NCBI RefSeq assembly: GCF_013149805.1
Contig: NZ_JABEZT010000009.1
Span: 62,001 to 126,000 of the forward strand
Length of the DNA: 64,000 nucleotides
Source of the DNA: Isoptericola chiayiensis
Lineage (GTDB): Bacteria > Actinomycetota > Actinomycetes > Actinomycetales > Cellulomonadaceae
Direction: 5' to 3'
The translations under genes were made by a program, and so were the position numbers. The notes under the pieces are model-generated. The model was not told the DNA's origin. It saw nothing but the letters and a program-made list of their open reading frames with translations, and did not search any database. Positions within the stretch are counted from its first letter, which is position 1, and each line of letters opens with the position of its first letter. Positions 50,149 to 62,236 of the stretch are shown piece after piece.

Positions 50149-50912
50149 GCGAGGACCGGGGCCCGCAGGAGGGCGCGACGACGGAGGTCGACCGTCCGGG
50201 CGGTGGTCCGACGGCGGAGGTCGTCGGCGAGCGCACCGGCATGTTCGGGGTGCACGGTTCGGGCGACACCTCGGGGTACGGCGGCCTGACCCGTCTCGTG
50301 ACGCTGCCGCCGGCGGCGACGCGCCCGTACGGGAGCTGGTTCGACGACGCGGTGGACGTGCTGGCCGAGGTGCTCGTCGAGGCGGGCGTGGCGTTCGACG
50401 ACGCGGTCGAGCGGGTGGTGGTCACCGACCCGCGCCGTCCTGTCGAGGGGGAGGGCCCCAGCCGGGACGCGGAGCTGACGCTGCACGTGGCCCGGGAGCA
50501 CGTGGTGGCCGTGTGCCGTGCGCTGCGCGACGACCAGGACCTGCGTTTCGAGCTCTCCCTGGGCGTCTCGGGCGTGCACTACCCGGAGGACGCGGGCCGT
50601 GAGCTGCACGCGGTCTACCACCTGACGTCGGTGACGCACGGGCGGCGGCTGCGCCTGGACGTGGCCTGCCCGGACGCGGACCCGCACCTGCCGACGACGA
50701 CGGCGGTGTACCCGGCCAACGACTGGCACGAGCGCGAGACGTGGGACTTCTTCGGGATCGTGTTCGACGGGCATCCCGCGCTGGCCCGCATCGAGATGCC
50801 GGACGACTGGCCCGGTCACCCGCAGCGCAAGGACTATCCGCTCGGTGGGATCCCCGTGGAGTACAAGGGCGCCACGGTGCCGCCGCCGGACGAGAGGAGG
50901 CGGTACTCGTGA
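50145..50912 (+). CDS. nuoC: NADH-quinone oxidoreductase subunit C
   Basis: Peripheral-arm 30-kDa subunit, 255 aa. The signature [19 protein letters not shown] and [16 protein letters not shown] are present. A roughly 45-residue N-terminal extension (Glu/Gly-rich, then [17 protein letters not shown]) is characteristic of actinobacterial NuoC. Starts at a GTG overlapping the nuoB stop and overlaps the nuoD start (GTGA). Confidence 0.96.
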   Translation: MSEDRGPQEGATTEVDRPGGGPTAEVVGERTGMFGVHGSGDTSGYGGLTRLVTLPPAATRPYGSWFDDAVDVLAEVLVEAGVAFDDAVERVVVTDPRRPVEGEGPSRDAELTLHVAREHVVAVCRALRDDQDLRFELSLGVSGVHYPEDAGRELHAVYHLTSVTHGRRLRLDVACPDADPHLPTTTAVYPANDWHERETWDFFGIVFDGHPALARIEMPDDWPGHPQRKDYPLGGIPVEYKGATVPPPDERRRYS

Positions 50913-52261
50913 CCGCACCCGCCCACGACGCCCCGCACGCGACGCGGCCGGCGGCCGACGACTACGGACCCGGGGTGGCCGGGTTCGAGGCCTCGGGCGG
51001 CGACTGGGACGAGATCGCCCGCGAGGCGATCGGTGAGGAACGCATCGTCGTCAACATGGGCCCCCAGCACCCGTCCACGCACGGGGTGCTGCGCCTGATG
51101 CTGGAGATCGACGGCGAGACGGTGACCGAGGCCCGCTGCGGCATCGGCTACCTGCACACCGGCATCGAGAAGAACATGGAGTTCCGCACCTGGACGCAGG
51201 GCACCACCTTCTGCACCCGGATGGACTACCTGGCGCCGCTGTACCAGGAGGCGGCGTACTGCCTGGGCACGGAGCGCCTGCTGGGCATCACCGACGACGT
51301 CCCGGAGCGCGCGAACGTCATCCGCGTGCTGATGATGGAGCTCAACCGGGTCGCCTCCCACCTGGTGTGCCTGGGCACGGGCGGCAACGAGATGGGCGCG
51401 ACGACGATCATGACGTTGTCGTTCACGGCCCGCGAGGAGATCCTGCGCATGTTCGAGGCCGTGACCGGCCTGCGCATGAACCACGCCTACATCCGCCCGG
51501 GCGGTGTGGCCCAGGACGTCCCGGAGGACTTCACCGAGCACATCCGCGAGCTGCTGCCGAGCCTGCGCAAGTACCTGGCGATGCTGGGCGACCTGATGCT
51601 CGCCAACCCGATCTTCAAGTCCCGCCTGACGGGTGTCGGCGTGCTGAACCTGTCGGGGTGCTTCGCGCTCGGCATCACGGGGCCGGTGCTGCGCTCGGCC
51701 GGGCACCCGTACGACGTGCGCAAGGCGTTCCCGTACTGCGGCTACGAGGACTACGACTTCGACGTCCCGACCGACACGGCGGCGGACTGCTACTCGCGGG
51801 TGGTGCTGCGCATCGAGGAGTGCTACCAGTCGCTGCGCATCGTCGAGCAGTGCATGCGGCGGCTGGACGAGACGCAGGGCGCCCCCGTGATGGTGGCGGA
51901 CAAGAAGATCGCCTGGCCGGCCCAGCTCGCGGTGGGCCACGACGGGCAGGGCAACTCCCTGGACCACATCCGCCACATCATGGGCACCTCGATGGAGGCC
52001 CTCATCCACCACTTCAAGCTGGTGACGGAGGGCTTCGGGGTGCCCGCGGGGCAGGCGTGGCAGACGGTGGAGCACCCGCGCGGCGAGCTCGGGGTGCACC
52101 TGGTGTCCGACGGCGGCACGCGGCCGTACCGGGCGCACTTCCGTGACCCGTCGTTCAACAACCTGCAGGCCGTGTCGGTGATGTGCGAGGGCGGCCAGGT
52201 GGCCGACGTCGTCGTCTCCGTCGCGTCCCTGGACCCGGTGCTGGGAGGGGTGGACCGATGA
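50909..52261 (+). CDS. nuoD: NADH-quinone oxidoreductase subunit D
   Basis: 49-kDa subunit forming the quinone cavity with NuoB, 450 aa. [39 protein letters not shown], the helix [13 protein letters not shown], and the C-terminal [14 protein letters not shown] and [16 protein letters not shown] are conserved. A short Asp/Ala-rich N-terminus of about 45 residues precedes the core. Start GTG 50909; overlaps nuoE by 4 nt. Confidence 0.97.
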   Translation: MTAPAHDAPHATRPAADDYGPGVAGFEASGGDWDEIAREAIGEERIVVNMGPQHPSTHGVLRLMLEIDGETVTEARCGIGYLHTGIEKNMEFRTWTQGTTFCTRMDYLAPLYQEAAYCLGTERLLGITDDVPERANVIRVLMMELNRVASHLVCLGTGGNEMGATTIMTLSFTAREEILRMFEAVTGLRMNHAYIRPGGVAQDVPEDFTEHIRELLPSLRKYLAMLGDLMLANPIFKSRLTGVGVLNLSGCFALGITGPVLRSAGHPYDVRKAFPYCGYEDYDFDVPTDTAADCYSRVVLRIEECYQSLRIVEQCMRRLDETQGAPVMVADKKIAWPAQLAVGHDGQGNSLDHIRHIMGTSMEALIHHFKLVTEGFGVPAGQAWQTVEHPRGELGVHLVSDGGTRPYRAHFRDPSFNNLQAVSVMCEGGQVADVVVSVASLDPVLGGVDR

Positions 52262-53109
52262 CGGCCGAACCGGTGGGCGCGCGCTCGCGCACGGGGTACG
52301 ACGCCGAGACGCTGGCCGCGCTGGTGGCCGACGCGGAGCAGATCCTGGCCCGCTACCCGGATCCGCGCTCGGGCCTGCTGCCGCTGCTGCACCTGGTGCA
52401 GTCGGTGGACGGGTACGTCAGCCGGGACGGGATCATCTTCTGCGCGGAACAGCTGGGGATGACGGCGGCCGAGATCTCCGCGGTGGCGACCTTCTACACC
52501 CAGTACAAGCGCCACCCCAACGGCGAGTACACGGTGGGGGTGTGCACCAACACGCTGTGCGCGGTGATGGGCGGGGACGCGATCTTCGACCGCCTGGCCG
52601 ACCACCTCGGCGTCGGGCACGACGAGACCACGCCGGACGGCTCCGTCACGCTGGAGCGCGTCGAGTGCAACGCCGCCTGCGACTACGCACCCGTGGTCAT
52701 GGTCAATTGGGAGTTCTTCGACAACCAGACCCCGGACTCGGCCGCCGAGCTGACCGACCGGCTGCGCGCCGGCGAGACCGTCGCCCCGACGCGCGGCGCC
52801 GCCTCGGTGTGCTCCTTCAAGCAGATGTCCCGCGTGCTCGCGGGGTTCGACGACGGCCGCGCCGACGAGGGCGTCGGGGCCGGCGGACCCACGCTGGAGG
52901 GCCTGCGGCTCGTGCGGGCGGCCGCGGCCGTCGACGACGCGCCCGGCACGCCGGGCACGCCCGCCGCGGCGACCTCGGACCGGCCGGGCGCCGAGGTGCC
53001 GCCCGAGACCGGCACCGAGCAGTCGAGCGCCGAGCGCAGGCCGACGACGCCGTCGGACGACACGGGACCGGCGGGCCCGGCCGACCCGGAGGAGGGTGAC
53101 GATGACTGA
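52258..53109 (+). CDS. nuoE: NADH-quinone oxidoreductase subunit E
   Basis: 24-kDa [2Fe-2S] subunit, 283 aa. Four cluster cysteines in [13 protein letters not shown] and [11 protein letters not shown]. The core ends near residue 190 ([18 protein letters not shown]); the last about 90 residues are a low-complexity Ala/Gly/Thr/Pro/Asp tail ([20 protein letters not shown]). Such tails are seen in actinobacterial NuoE and are of unknown use. It overlaps nuoF by 8 nt. Confidence 0.95.
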   Translation: MTAEPVGARSRTGYDAETLAALVADAEQILARYPDPRSGLLPLLHLVQSVDGYVSRDGIIFCAEQLGMTAAEISAVATFYTQYKRHPNGEYTVGVCTNTLCAVMGGDAIFDRLADHLGVGHDETTPDGSVTLERVECNAACDYAPVVMVNWEFFDNQTPDSAAELTDRLRAGETVAPTRGAASVCSFKQMSRVLAGFDDGRADEGVGAGGPTLEGLRLVRAAAAVDDAPGTPGTPAAATSDRPGAEVPPETGTEQSSAERRPTTPSDDTGPAGPADPEEGDDD

Positions 53110-54436
53110 GCTGATGGCGGCCCTGACCGACACCTGGGACGCCGAGAACTCCTGGAAGCTGTCCACCTACGAGGCCGCCGGCGGCTACGAGGGTCTGCGC
53201 CGCGCCCTGCGGACCGACCCGGCCGACCTGGTCCAGATGGTCAAGGACTCCGGCCTGCGCGGCCGCGGCGGCGCCGGGTTCCCCACCGGCATGAAGTGGG
53301 GGTTCCTGCCCGAGCCCGACGGCGGTCCCCGTTACCTCGTGGTCAACGCCGACGAGTCCGAGCCGGGCACCTGCAAGGACATCCCGCTGATGATGGCCAG
53401 CCCCCAGCACCTGGTCGAGGGCGTCGCGATCACGAGCTTCGCGATCGGCTGCCACCACGCGTTCATCTACGTGCGCGGCGAGGTGCTGCACGTGTACCGG
53501 CGGCTGCTCGCCGCCGTGCGCGAGGCGTACGCCGCCGGGCACCTGGGCCGCGACATCCACGGTTCCGGCTACGACCTCGAGGTCACCGTGCACGCCGGGG
53601 CCGGCGCCTACATCTGCGGCGAGGAGACGGCGCTGCTCGACTCCCTGGAGGGTCGCCGCGGCCAGCCGCGCCTCAAGCCGCCCTTCCCCGCCGTCGCCGG
53701 CCTCTACGCCCGCCCGACGGTGGTCAACAACGTCGAGTCCATCGCCTCCGTCCCGGGCATCGTGACCCACGGAGCCGACTGGTTCTCCTCCCTCGGCACC
53801 GAGAAGTCGTCCGGGCACGGACTGTTCTCCCTGTCCGGTCACGTCACCCGTCCGGGGCAGTACGAGGCCCCCCTGGGCATCACGCTGCGCGAGCTGCTCG
53901 ACCAGGCCGGCGGCGTCCGCGCCGGCCACCAGCTGAAGTTCTGGACCCCCGGCGGCTCGTCCACGCCGATCTTCACACACGAGCACCTCGACGTCCCCCT
54001 CGACTACGAGTCCGTCGGCGCCGCCGGCTCCATGCTCGGCACCCGCGCGCTGCAGATCTTCGACGAGACCACCTGCGTGGTGCGGGCCGTGAGCCGCTGG
54101 ACCGACTTCTACGCCCACGAGTCGTGCGGCAAGTGCACCCCGTGCCGCGAGGGCACCTACTGGCTCAAGCAGATCCTGCACCGCATCGAGGCGGGCGACG
54201 GCGAGGAGACGGACCTCGACCTCCTGCTCGACCTGTGCGACAACATTCTCGGCCGGGCGTTCTGCGCCCTGGGGGACGGGGCGACGTCGCCCATCACCTC
54301 GTCCATCCAGTACTTCCGGACCGAGTACGAGGCCCACCTGGGCGGGCGAGGCTGCCCGTTCGACCCGGCCCGGTCCACCCTGTTCGACGACACGCCCCAG
54401 GCGCCCCCGGCGCTCGCGGGCGCGGGAGGCCACTGA
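53102..54436 (+). CDS. nuoF: NADH-quinone oxidoreductase subunit F
   Basis: 51-kDa NADH-binding flavoprotein, 444 aa. NADH/FMN motifs [18 protein letters not shown] and [31 protein letters not shown], and the N3 [4Fe-4S] cysteines in [13 protein letters not shown] with a distant Cys ([12 protein letters not shown]). The ATG at 53102 has GGAGGAGGG upstream at better spacing than the in-frame GTG 53096. The stop overlaps nuoG ATG (TGATG). Confidence 0.97.
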   Translation: MTELMAALTDTWDAENSWKLSTYEAAGGYEGLRRALRTDPADLVQMVKDSGLRGRGGAGFPTGMKWGFLPEPDGGPRYLVVNADESEPGTCKDIPLMMASPQHLVEGVAITSFAIGCHHAFIYVRGEVLHVYRRLLAAVREAYAAGHLGRDIHGSGYDLEVTVHAGAGAYICGEETALLDSLEGRRGQPRLKPPFPAVAGLYARPTVVNNVESIASVPGIVTHGADWFSSLGTEKSSGHGLFSLSGHVTRPGQYEAPLGITLRELLDQAGGVRAGHQLKFWTPGGSSTPIFTHEHLDVPLDYESVGAAGSMLGTRALQIFDETTCVVRAVSRWTDFYAHESCGKCTPCREGTYWLKQILHRIEAGDGEETDLDLLLDLCDNILGRAFCALGDGATSPITSSIQYFRTEYEAHLGGRGCPFDPARSTLFDDTPQAPPALAGAGGH

Positions 54437-57024
54437 TGACCGCCACCACCGACAAGCCGGCGGCCGCACCCCCGGTCGAGACGGTGACCTGCACGATCGA
54501 CGACGTCGAGGTCACCGTCCCGAAGGGCACGCTGGTCATCCGCGCCGCCGAGCAGGTGGGCATCCAGATCCCGCGGTTCTGCGACCACCCGTTGCTCGAG
54601 CCGGCCGGCGCGTGCCGCCAGTGCCTGGTCGAGGTGTCCATGCCCGACCGGGAGGGCAACCTGCGCGCCATGCCGAAGCCGCAGGCCTCGTGCACGATGA
54701 CGGTCACGCCCGGCATGGTGGTCCGCACCCAGCACACCTCGCACGTCGCCGACAAGGCGCAGCAGGGGGTCATGGAGCTGCTGCTCATGAACCACCCGCT
54801 GGACTGCCCGGTGTGCGACAAGGGTGGCGAGTGCCCGCTGCAGAACCAGGCGATGACCAACGGGCGCGGCGACACGCGGTTCGTCGACGTCAAGCGCACC
54901 TTCCCCAAGCCCATCGAGGTCTCCTCGCAGATCCTGCTGGACCGGGAGCGCTGCATCCTGTGCCAGCGCTGCACCCGGTTCAGCGAGGAGATCGCCGGCG
55001 ACGTCTTCATCGACCTGCAGGAGCGCGGCGCGGAACAGCAGATCGGCCGCTTCGACGAGGAGATCCTCGACTTCGCGCCGCCGTCCGGTCAGGACCGTGC
55101 CGACTCCGCGGTCGACGTCCCGCAGGGCGTCGCCCTGCCCGACACCTCGGGTCAGCCGTTCGCGTCGTACTTCTCGGGCAACACCGTCCAGATCTGCCCG
55201 GTCGGGGCGCTGACCGGCGCGAAGTACCGGTTCCGGTCGCGGCCCTTCGACCTGGTCTCCTCGCCGGCGATCGGGGAGCACGACGCCTGCGGCTCGGCGA
55301 TCCGCGTGGACCACCGGCGCGGCAAGGTGATGCGCCGGCTGTCGGGGAACGACCCGGCGGTCAACGAGGAGTGGATCACCGACAAGGACCGGTTCGCGTT
55401 CACCTGGCAGGCCGCGGACGACCGGATCACGACGCCGATGGTCCGCGAGGACGGCGCACTGCGCCCCGCCTCGTGGGTGGAGGCGCTGGACGTGGCGGCC
55501 CGCGGGCTCGCCGCGGCGCGGGACTCCGGCGGCGTCGGCGTGCTGCCCGGCGGACGGCTCACGGTCGAGGACGCGTTCGCCTGGTCGCGGTTCGCGCGCA
55601 CCGTGCTGGGCACCGACGACGTCGACCAGCGGGTGCGGGTGCACTCGGTCGAGGAGGTCGACTTCCTGGCCCACGCGGTGGCCGGCACCGGCGTCGGCGT
55701 GACGTTCGCCGACCTGGAGAAGGCGCCCGCCGTGCTGCTGGCCGGGCTGGAGGCCGAGGAGGAGGCCGGGGTCACGTTCCTGCGGCTGCGCAAGGGCGTC
55801 AAGGCCGGTGCCCGGGTCTTCTCGGTCGCCCCCTTCACGTCCCGCGGCCTGGCCCGGCTCGACGGCACCCTGCTGCCGGCCGCACCCGGGACCGAGGCCG
55901 AGTGGCTCGGCACGCTGGCCGCGCAGGCCGCCGGCGACCTGGTCCCGGCGTCGGCGGACCGCGAGACGCTGGAGGACGTCGCCGGTGCGCTCGGCGCCGA
56001 GGGCGCCGTCGTGCTGGTGGGCGAACGGCTGGCCGGCGCGCCGGGAGCCTACGCCGCGGCGCTGCGGCTCGCCGAGGCCACCGGGGCGCGGATCGCCTGG
56101 ATCCCCCGCCGCGCGGGGGAGCGCGGCGGCGTCGAGGCGGGCCTGCTGCCGGGTCTGCTGCCCGGTGGACGCCCCCTGACCGACGCCGGGGCCCGCGCCG
56201 AGGTCGCGGCCGCGTGGGGGGTGGACGACGCCGCCCTGCCGCAGGCCCGCGGCCTGGACACCGTGGGCATCCTCGATGCGCTGAGCGTCGGGCAGCTCGC
56301 CGGCGCCCTGGTCGGCGGCGTCGAGCTCGCCGACATGCCCGACCCCGAGCACGCCCGCCGGGCGCTGCGCGCCGCCGGGTTCGTCGTCTCCCTGGAGGTG
56401 CGGGCCTCGGAGGTCACCGAGCTGGCCGACGTCGTCCTCCCGGTCGCCCCGCCCGTGGAGCGTGCCGGGTCGTACTGGAACTGGGAGGGCCGGGTGCGTC
56501 CCTTCGCCGCGGCGCTGGACTCCACCGCGCTGACCGACCACCGGGTCCTGGACGCGCTGGCCGCCCAGCTCGGCGCCACGCTCGGCGCCGCCGACCCGGT
56601 GCAGGCGCACCGGGCGATCGCGGCGCTGCGACCCTGGCACGGGGAGCGGGCGCCCGCCCCGCAGCAGACCACCAGCGACCCGCCCGCCGTGCCGGCCGGC
56701 ACCGCGGTGCTCGCCGGCTGGCGCCTCCTCCTCGACGACGGGCGGATGCAGGACGGCGAGCCGTTCCTGGCCGGTACCGCCAAGACGCCGGTGGCGCGGA
56801 TGAGTGCCGCGACCGCCGCCGGGTTCGACGTCTTCGACGGCGACCGGGTCACGGTGTCCACCGACCGGGGAGCGATCACGGTGGCGGTCGCCATCACCGA
56901 GATGGTCGACCACGTCGTGTGGCTGCCCCTCGCCTCGCGGGGCTGCCGGGTGCACGACGCCCTCGGCGTCAGCCCCGGCCAACCGGTCCGGGTCGCCCCC
57001 GCCGAGAAGGGAGGGGACGCATGA
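54436..57024 (+). CDS. nuoG: NADH-quinone oxidoreductase subunit G
   Basis: 75-kDa subunit, 862 aa. An N-terminal ferredoxin-like domain ([19 protein letters not shown]) binds N1b, [19 protein letters not shown] binds N4/N5, and [16 protein letters not shown] a further cluster. The rest is a molybdopterin-oxidoreductase-like domain with ISxCGx-type region [15 protein letters not shown] then [16 protein letters not shown], expected to be catalytically inactive. Its C-terminal molydopterin-binding barrel ends with [19 protein letters not shown]. Overlaps nuoH by 4 nt. Confidence 0.96.
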   Translation: MTATTDKPAAAPPVETVTCTIDDVEVTVPKGTLVIRAAEQVGIQIPRFCDHPLLEPAGACRQCLVEVSMPDREGNLRAMPKPQASCTMTVTPGMVVRTQHTSHVADKAQQGVMELLLMNHPLDCPVCDKGGECPLQNQAMTNGRGDTRFVDVKRTFPKPIEVSSQILLDRERCILCQRCTRFSEEIAGDVFIDLQERGAEQQIGRFDEEILDFAPPSGQDRADSAVDVPQGVALPDTSGQPFASYFSGNTVQICPVGALTGAKYRFRSRPFDLVSSPAIGEHDACGSAIRVDHRRGKVMRRLSGNDPAVNEEWITDKDRFAFTWQAADDRITTPMVREDGALRPASWVEALDVAARGLAAARDSGGVGVLPGGRLTVEDAFAWSRFARTVLGTDDVDQRVRVHSVEEVDFLAHAVAGTGVGVTFADLEKAPAVLLAGLEAEEEAGVTFLRLRKGVKAGARVFSVAPFTSRGLARLDGTLLPAAPGTEAEWLGTLAAQAAGDLVPASADRETLEDVAGALGAEGAVVLVGERLAGAPGAYAAALRLAEATGARIAWIPRRAGERGGVEAGLLPGLLPGGRPLTDAGARAEVAAAWGVDDAALPQARGLDTVGILDALSVGQLAGALVGGVELADMPDPEHARRALRAAGFVVSLEVRASEVTELADVVLPVAPPVERAGSYWNWEGRVRPFAAALDSTALTDHRVLDALAAQLGATLGAADPVQAHRAIAALRPWHGERAPAPQQTTSDPPAVPAGTAVLAGWRLLLDDGRMQDGEPFLAGTAKTPVARMSAATAAGFDVFDGDRVTVSTDRGAITVAVAITEMVDHVVWLPLASRGCRVHDALGVSPGQPVRVAPAEKGGDA

Positions 57025-58367
57025 TCCCCGGGGTCGCCGCCGACTTCTCCGCCGATGCCCTGTGGGTGTCGGCGATCAAGGCCGTGCTCATCATCGTCTT
57101 CCTGCTGACCAGCGTCCTCTTCGCGATCTGGTTCGAGCGCAAGCTCGTGGCGCGCATGCAGCTGCGCCCCGGCCCCAACTGGCACGGCCCGTTCGGGCTG
57201 CTGCAGTCCCTGGGCGACGCGATGAAGCTGCTGCTCAAGGAGGACGTGACCGTCACGAACGCCGACCGGCGCGTCTACCTGCTCGCCCCGATGATCTCGG
57301 TGCTGTGCTCGCTGCTGGTGTTCGCCGTCATCCCGTTCGGGCCCAACGCGACGATCCCGTTCACGGACTTCAGCACGCCGCTGCAGCTCACGGACTTCCC
57401 GGTCGCCGTGCTGTACGTGCTCGCGTGCGCCTCGATCGGCGTGTACGGCATCGTGCTGGGCGGCTGGTCCTCGGGCTCCACGTACCCGCTGCTGGGTTCG
57501 GTGCGCTCCAGCGCCCAGGTCATCAGCTACGAGCTGGCCATGGGCCTCAGCCTGGTCAGCGTGTTCATCATGGCGGGGTCGATGTCGACCTCCACGATCG
57601 TGGAGTCCCAGACGAGCATCTGGTGGTTCGTCCCGCTGGCACCGGCGTTCGTCATCTACATCATCTCCATGGTCGGCGAGACCAACCGGCTACCGTTCGA
57701 CCTGCCCGAGGCCGAGGGCGAGCTGGTCGGCGGATACATGACCGAGTACTCGTCGATGAAGTTCGCCTGGTTCTTCCTGGCGGAGTACATCGCCATGATC
57801 AACGTCTCCGCCGTGGCCACCACGCTGTTCCTCGGTGGCTGGCGGGCGCCGTGGCCGCTGTCGCTCATCAACGACGGCATGTTCAACACCGGCTGGTGGC
57901 CGCTGCTGTGGTTCCTGGCCAAGGTGTGGCTGCTCATGTTCTTCTTCGTGTGGGTGCGCGGCACGCTGCTGCGGCTGCGCTACGACCAGTTCATGGTGTT
58001 CGGCTGGAAGGTGCTCATCCCGGCCGGATTGGTCTGGGTGGTCGTCCTCGCCGGATTCCAGTACGCGGGCCTCGTCGGGATCACGCGCACGCAGATGATC
58101 GTCGCGATCGTCGTGGCCGCCGCCGTCGTGCTGGCCCTGCTGTGGCTGTGGCCCCAGAAGAAGGAACCCGAACCACCCGGTGGGACGGGCGCCGACGGCG
58201 GGTTCGACGCGTTCGCCGGCGGGTACCCCGTGCCGCCCCTGCCCGGGCAGTCGCTGCCGCCGTCGCCCCGCGCACGGCGCAGCGTGGCGCCGGCCGAGGA
58301 CGCCGGAGCAGCCACCGCCACCCGGGTCGCACCCGACGCCGTCGACGAGGACGAGGAGACGCGATGA
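57021..58367 (+). CDS. nuoH: NADH-quinone oxidoreductase subunit H
   Basis: Membrane subunit at the quinone-entry site, 448 aa with eight helices. [20 protein letters not shown], the quinone-site loop [20 protein letters not shown] and [16 protein letters not shown] are conserved. The C-terminal about 75 residues after the last helix are a charged Pro/Ala-rich tail ([14 protein letters not shown]...DEDEETR), making it longer than E. coli NuoH (325 aa). Overlaps nuoI (ATGA). Confidence 0.96.
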   Translation: MIPGVAADFSADALWVSAIKAVLIIVFLLTSVLFAIWFERKLVARMQLRPGPNWHGPFGLLQSLGDAMKLLLKEDVTVTNADRRVYLLAPMISVLCSLLVFAVIPFGPNATIPFTDFSTPLQLTDFPVAVLYVLACASIGVYGIVLGGWSSGSTYPLLGSVRSSAQVISYELAMGLSLVSVFIMAGSMSTSTIVESQTSIWWFVPLAPAFVIYIISMVGETNRLPFDLPEAEGELVGGYMTEYSSMKFAWFFLAEYIAMINVSAVATTLFLGGWRAPWPLSLINDGMFNTGWWPLLWFLAKVWLLMFFFVWVRGTLLRLRYDQFMVFGWKVLIPAGLVWVVVLAGFQYAGLVGITRTQMIVAIVVAAAVVLALLWLWPQKKEPEPPGGTGADGGFDAFAGGYPVPPLPGQSLPPSPRARRSVAPAEDAGAATATRVAPDAVDEDEETR

Positions 58368-59143
58368 CCGAGCCGTACGAGTCGCAGCGACCCAAGAAGG
58401 GGCCGATCGGCGAGCTGTTCGCCCCGGTGGCCGGGTTCGGCGTGACGTTCTCGTCGATGTTCAAGCCGACCGTCACCGAGCAGTACCCGCGCAGGAAGAC
58501 CCCGCCGCAGACCCGGTACCACGGGCGACACCAGCTCAACCGGTACGCCGACGGGCTCGAGAAGTGCATCGGCTGCGAGCTGTGCGCGTGGGCGTGCCCC
58601 GCCGACGCCATCTACGTCGAGGGTGCGGACAACGCCGAGGCCGTCGCCGGCTCGCCCGAGGCGCACATGAGCCCCGGCGAGCGCTACGGCCGCGTCTACC
58701 AGATCAACTACCTGCGCTGCATCTTCTGCGGGCTCTGCATCGAGGCGTGCCCCACCCGCGCGCTGACGATGAGCAAGGACTACGAGATCGCCGGTCCGAC
58801 CCGCGCGGGCATGATCTACGAGAAGCAGGACATCCTCGCGCCGCTCGCCGAGGGCATGCTCGCCGCGCCGCACCCGATGGTCGAGGGCACCACCGACACC
58901 GAGTACTACCGCGACGAGATCTCCGGCCCCACCCAGGAGCAGGTCGACTGGGTGCGGGAGCACCGGCCCGACGACGACACGCTCGCCGCGGCCGCCGCCG
59001 TCGTCACCGGGGACGCCCCGAAGCCCACCCCGTCCCAGCACGAGCTGCGTCCCGACCAGGACCGTGCCGTGGCCACCCGGGCCGCCGCCACGCAGTCGTC
59101 CGTCGACGTCCGCCCGGTGCAGACCGAGGAGGCCCGCCCATGA
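58364..59143 (+). CDS. nuoI: NADH-quinone oxidoreductase subunit I
   Basis: Ferredoxin-like subunit with two [4Fe-4S] clusters (N6a/N6b), 259 aa. Two motifs: [16 protein letters not shown] and [16 protein letters not shown]. The core ends around residue 190; about 65 residues of Ala/Thr/Asp-rich tail follow ([19 protein letters not shown]). Overlaps nuoJ by 4 nt. Confidence 0.97.
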   Translation: MTEPYESQRPKKGPIGELFAPVAGFGVTFSSMFKPTVTEQYPRRKTPPQTRYHGRHQLNRYADGLEKCIGCELCAWACPADAIYVEGADNAEAVAGSPEAHMSPGERYGRVYQINYLRCIFCGLCIEACPTRALTMSKDYEIAGPTRAGMIYEKQDILAPLAEGMLAAPHPMVEGTTDTEYYRDEISGPTQEQVDWVREHRPDDDTLAAAAAVVTGDAPKPTPSQHELRPDQDRAVATRAAATQSSVDVRPVQTEEARP

Positions 59144-59976
59144 CCGTCTCCGGCGGCGAGACCGTCCTGTTCTGGGTGATCGCCCCGCTCATGGTGATCG
59201 CCGCGTCGGGACTGCTCGTGGTGCGTCGCGCGGTGCACGCCGCCGTCTGCGTCGTGTTCGTCATGATCTCCCTGGCCGTGCTGTACGTGGCCCAGGAGGC
59301 GCCGTTCCTCGGAGCGGTGCAGGTGGTCGTCTACACCGGCGCCGTGATGATGCTCTTCCTGTTCGTCCTGATGCTGGTCGGCGTCGACTCGGCCGACTCC
59401 CTGACCGAGACCATCCGGGGCCAGCGCTGGATCGGGCTGCTGCTCGGCCTCGGGCTCGCCGTCGTGCTCTGCGGGGTGGTCGCGAGCGCGACGTTCCGCC
59501 AGCCGGTCGGGCTGGCCGAGGCCAACGCCGTGACCAACCCCGTGGCCCTCGCCCGGGTGCTCATGGAGCACTACGTGGTGGCGATGGAGGTGGTCGGCAT
59601 CCTGCTGGTCACCGCAGCCCTCGCCGGGCTGGTGCTCACCCACCGCCGTCGGCTCGGCGCGAAGCCCAGCCAGAAGGCGCTCGCGGAGGCCAAGGTCGCC
59701 GAGCTCCCCACCGGCCGCACGCTCACCCCGCTGCCGGCGCCCGGCGTGTACGCCCAGCACAACGCGATGGACGCCCCGGCGCTCGACCCGGAGGGCCGGC
59801 CCATCGAGAAGTCCGTCTCGAGGGTGCTGCGCATCCGCGGGCAGGAGCGCTCGGCCACCGAGCTGCTCACGGCGGAGGAGACGCTGGTGCGCCGCGAGCT
59901 GGAGCGGCCCGACGACCCGGTGCCGAGCGTCGGGCCGGCCAGCGGTACCGACGGCGACGGGGGAGGGGCCCGCTGA
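59140..59976 (+). CDS. nuoJ: NADH-quinone oxidoreductase subunit J
   Basis: Membrane-arm subunit with five helices in the first about 170 residues; the pi-bulge helix region [20 protein letters not shown] is clear. 278 aa in all: about 100 residues of hydrophilic tail ([20 protein letters not shown] ... [10 protein letters not shown]) extend past the conserved domain. The stop overlaps the nuoK ATG by one base (TGATG). Confidence 0.95.
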   Translation: MTVSGGETVLFWVIAPLMVIAASGLLVVRRAVHAAVCVVFVMISLAVLYVAQEAPFLGAVQVVVYTGAVMMLFLFVLMLVGVDSADSLTETIRGQRWIGLLLGLGLAVVLCGVVASATFRQPVGLAEANAVTNPVALARVLMEHYVVAMEVVGILLVTAALAGLVLTHRRRLGAKPSQKALAEAKVAELPTGRTLTPLPAPGVYAQHNAMDAPALDPEGRPIEKSVSRVLRIRGQERSATELLTAEETLVRRELERPDDPVPSVGPASGTDGDGGGAR

Positions 59977-60275
59977 TGGAGCTGACCAACTATCTCTACC
60001 TCGCGGTGATCCTGTTCGCGCTGGGGGCGACGACGGTGCTGCTGCGGCGCAACGCCATCGTGGTGTTCATGGGCATCGAGCTGATGCTCAACGCCACCAA
60101 CCTGGCCCTGGTGACGTTCGCGCGGATGCACGGCGACATCACCGGTCAGGTGCTCGCGTTCTTCGTGATGGTCGTGGCCGCCGCGGAGGTCGTGGTGGGT
60201 CTGGCGATCATCGTGACGATCTTCCGTGCCCGGCGGTCGGCCTCGGTCGACGACGCGAACCTGCTGAAGAGCTGA
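59976..60275 (+). CDS. nuoK: NADH-quinone oxidoreductase subunit K
   Basis: 99 aa, three helices, MrpC-like. Conserved Glu residues in [18 protein letters not shown] and [19 protein letters not shown] belong to the proton path. Standard length for the family. nuoL follows after 10 nt. Confidence 0.97.
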   Translation: MELTNYLYLAVILFALGATTVLLRRNAIVVFMGIELMLNATNLALVTFARMHGDITGQVLAFFVMVVAAAEVVVGLAIIVTIFRARRSASVDDANLLKS

Positions 60276-60285
60276 AGGGGCGACG

Positions 60286-62217
60286 ATGACGACGCAGACC
60301 CTGTCCCTCGCGCCCTGGCTGGTGGCGACACCGCTGCTCGGGGCGGCGCTGCTGCTGCTCGTGGGCCGCCGCAGCGACCGCTGGGGCCACTGGATCGGCG
60401 TGCTGGCCTCGACGGCGACGTTCGTGATCGGCCTGGTGATCCTCCTGGCGATGCTGGCCCTGCCCGCCGAGGAGCGCACCGCCGACCACGTGGTCACGAC
60501 CTGGCTGGACGCCGGCGGGCTGAGCGTGGACCTGGGCTTCCGGGTGGACCCGCTGTCGATGACGTTCGTGATGCTGGTGACGTTCGTCGGCACGCTCATC
60601 CACGTCTACTCGGTGGCGTACATGTCGCACGACCGCGACCGGCGCCGGTTCTTCGCCTACCTGAACCTGTTCGTCGCGGCGATGCTGCTGCTGGTGCTGG
60701 CCGACAACTACCTGCTGCTGTTCGTCGGCTGGGAGGGCGTGGGCCTGGCCTCGTACCTGCTCATCGGGTTCTGGGACCACCGGCTGCCCAACGCCGTCGC
60801 GGGCAAGAAGGCGTTCCTCATGAACCGCGTCGGCGACATGGGGCTCATCGTGGCGATGATGCTCATGGTCGCGACCTTCGGGACCCTGAGCTTCGCCGGC
60901 GTCCACGAGGCGGCCTCCGGTGCTAGCCAGGGCACGACGACGGCGATCGGCCTGATGCTGCTGCTCGCGGCCTGCGGCAAGTCGGCCCAGCTGCCGCTGC
61001 AGGCGTGGCTCGGGGACGCGATGGCCGGCCCGACGCCGGTCTCCGCGCTGATCCACGCCGCCACGATGGTCACGGCGGGCGTCTACCTGCTGGTCCGGTC
61101 GGGGCCGATCCTCGAGGTCGCCCCGGACGCCCAGCTCGTGATCGCGATCGTCGGCACGCTGACCCTGCTGTTCGGGGCGATCGTCGGCTGCGCGAAGGAC
61201 GACATCAAGAAGGCGCTCGCCGCCTCGACGATGTCGCAGATCGGCTACATGATGCTGGCCGCCGGGCTGGGACCGGTCGGGTACGCGTTCGCGATCTTCC
61301 ACCTGGTCACCCACGGCTTCTTCAAGGCCGGGCTGTTCCTCGGCGCCGGCTCGGTGATGCACGCGATGGACGACGACGTCGACATGCGCCGGTTCGGCGG
61401 TCTGGCCCGGCTGCTGCCGGTCACGGCGATCACGATGGGGCTGGGCTGGCTGGCGATCCTCGGGGTGCCGCCGTTCTCCGGCTTCTACTCCAAGGACAAG
61501 ATCATCGAGACGGCGTTCGTCGGCGAGGGCTGGCAGCCGTGGGTGTTCGGCTTCGCCGCCCTGCTCGGCGCGGGGATCACCGCGTACTACATGTCGCGGC
61601 TGGTGTTCATGACGTTCGCGGGACGACGCCGCTGGTCCGGCGAGTCCGGCGGCGACCTGCCCGAGCGGCACCCGCACGAGTCCCCGGCGCTGATGACGTG
61701 GCCGATGATCATCCTGGCCGTCGGTTCCGTCGGCCTCGGGTTCTTCCTGAACGCGGGGGACCGGCTGGTGCACTGGCTGGAGCCGGTCACCGGCCACACT
61801 GAGGGTTCAGGGCACCACGAGCCGGTGCTGGCGGTGCCGGTCATCATGACGCTCACGCTGGTGCTCGTGGTCGTCGGTGCCGCGCTGGCGTTCTGGCAGT
61901 ACGCGACGCGCCCCGTGTCGACCGAGCCGCCGGCCGCCCCGGCGCTGGTGCGGGCCGCGCGGGTGGACCTGCACCAGGACGACGTCAACGAGACGTTCGT
62001 GATGCTGCCCGGGCAGTACCTGACGCGGTCGATGGTGTTCGCCGACCGGACCGCGGTGGACGCCGGCTGGCTGGGGCTGGCGGGCGGCATCGGCCGGCTC
62101 GGGACCTGGCTGCGCGGGATGCAGTCGGGGTACGCGCGGCAGTACGCGGCGATCACGCTCGGCGGGCTCGGGGTGATCGTGCTGGTGGTCTGGCTCGTGT
62201 CGGGCACGGCGAGCTGA
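60286..62217 (+). CDS. nuoL: NADH-quinone oxidoreductase subunit L
   Basis: Distal antiporter-like proton-pumping subunit with the long lateral helix, 643 aa. [18 protein letters not shown] (helix 5 Glu), AAFFIV-like [33 protein letters not shown] and [20 protein letters not shown] are conserved. The ATG at 60286 has AGGGG upstream. The C-terminal segment contains the lateral helix and a final transmembrane helix ([16 protein letters not shown]). Confidence 0.97.
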   Translation: MTTQTLSLAPWLVATPLLGAALLLLVGRRSDRWGHWIGVLASTATFVIGLVILLAMLALPAEERTADHVVTTWLDAGGLSVDLGFRVDPLSMTFVMLVTFVGTLIHVYSVAYMSHDRDRRRFFAYLNLFVAAMLLLVLADNYLLLFVGWEGVGLASYLLIGFWDHRLPNAVAGKKAFLMNRVGDMGLIVAMMLMVATFGTLSFAGVHEAASGASQGTTTAIGLMLLLAACGKSAQLPLQAWLGDAMAGPTPVSALIHAATMVTAGVYLLVRSGPILEVAPDAQLVIAIVGTLTLLFGAIVGCAKDDIKKALAASTMSQIGYMMLAAGLGPVGYAFAIFHLVTHGFFKAGLFLGAGSVMHAMDDDVDMRRFGGLARLLPVTAITMGLGWLAILGVPPFSGFYSKDKIIETAFVGEGWQPWVFGFAALLGAGITAYYMSRLVFMTFAGRRRWSGESGGDLPERHPHESPALMTWPMIILAVGSVGLGFFLNAGDRLVHWLEPVTGHTEGSGHHEPVLAVPVIMTLTLVLVVVGAALAFWQYATRPVSTEPPAAPALVRAARVDLHQDDVNETFVMLPGQYLTRSMVFADRTAVDAGWLGLAGGIGRLGTWLRGMQSGYARQYAAITLGGLGVIVLVVWLVSGTAS

Positions 62218-62236
62218 GGGTGTGGAAGGGATGACG

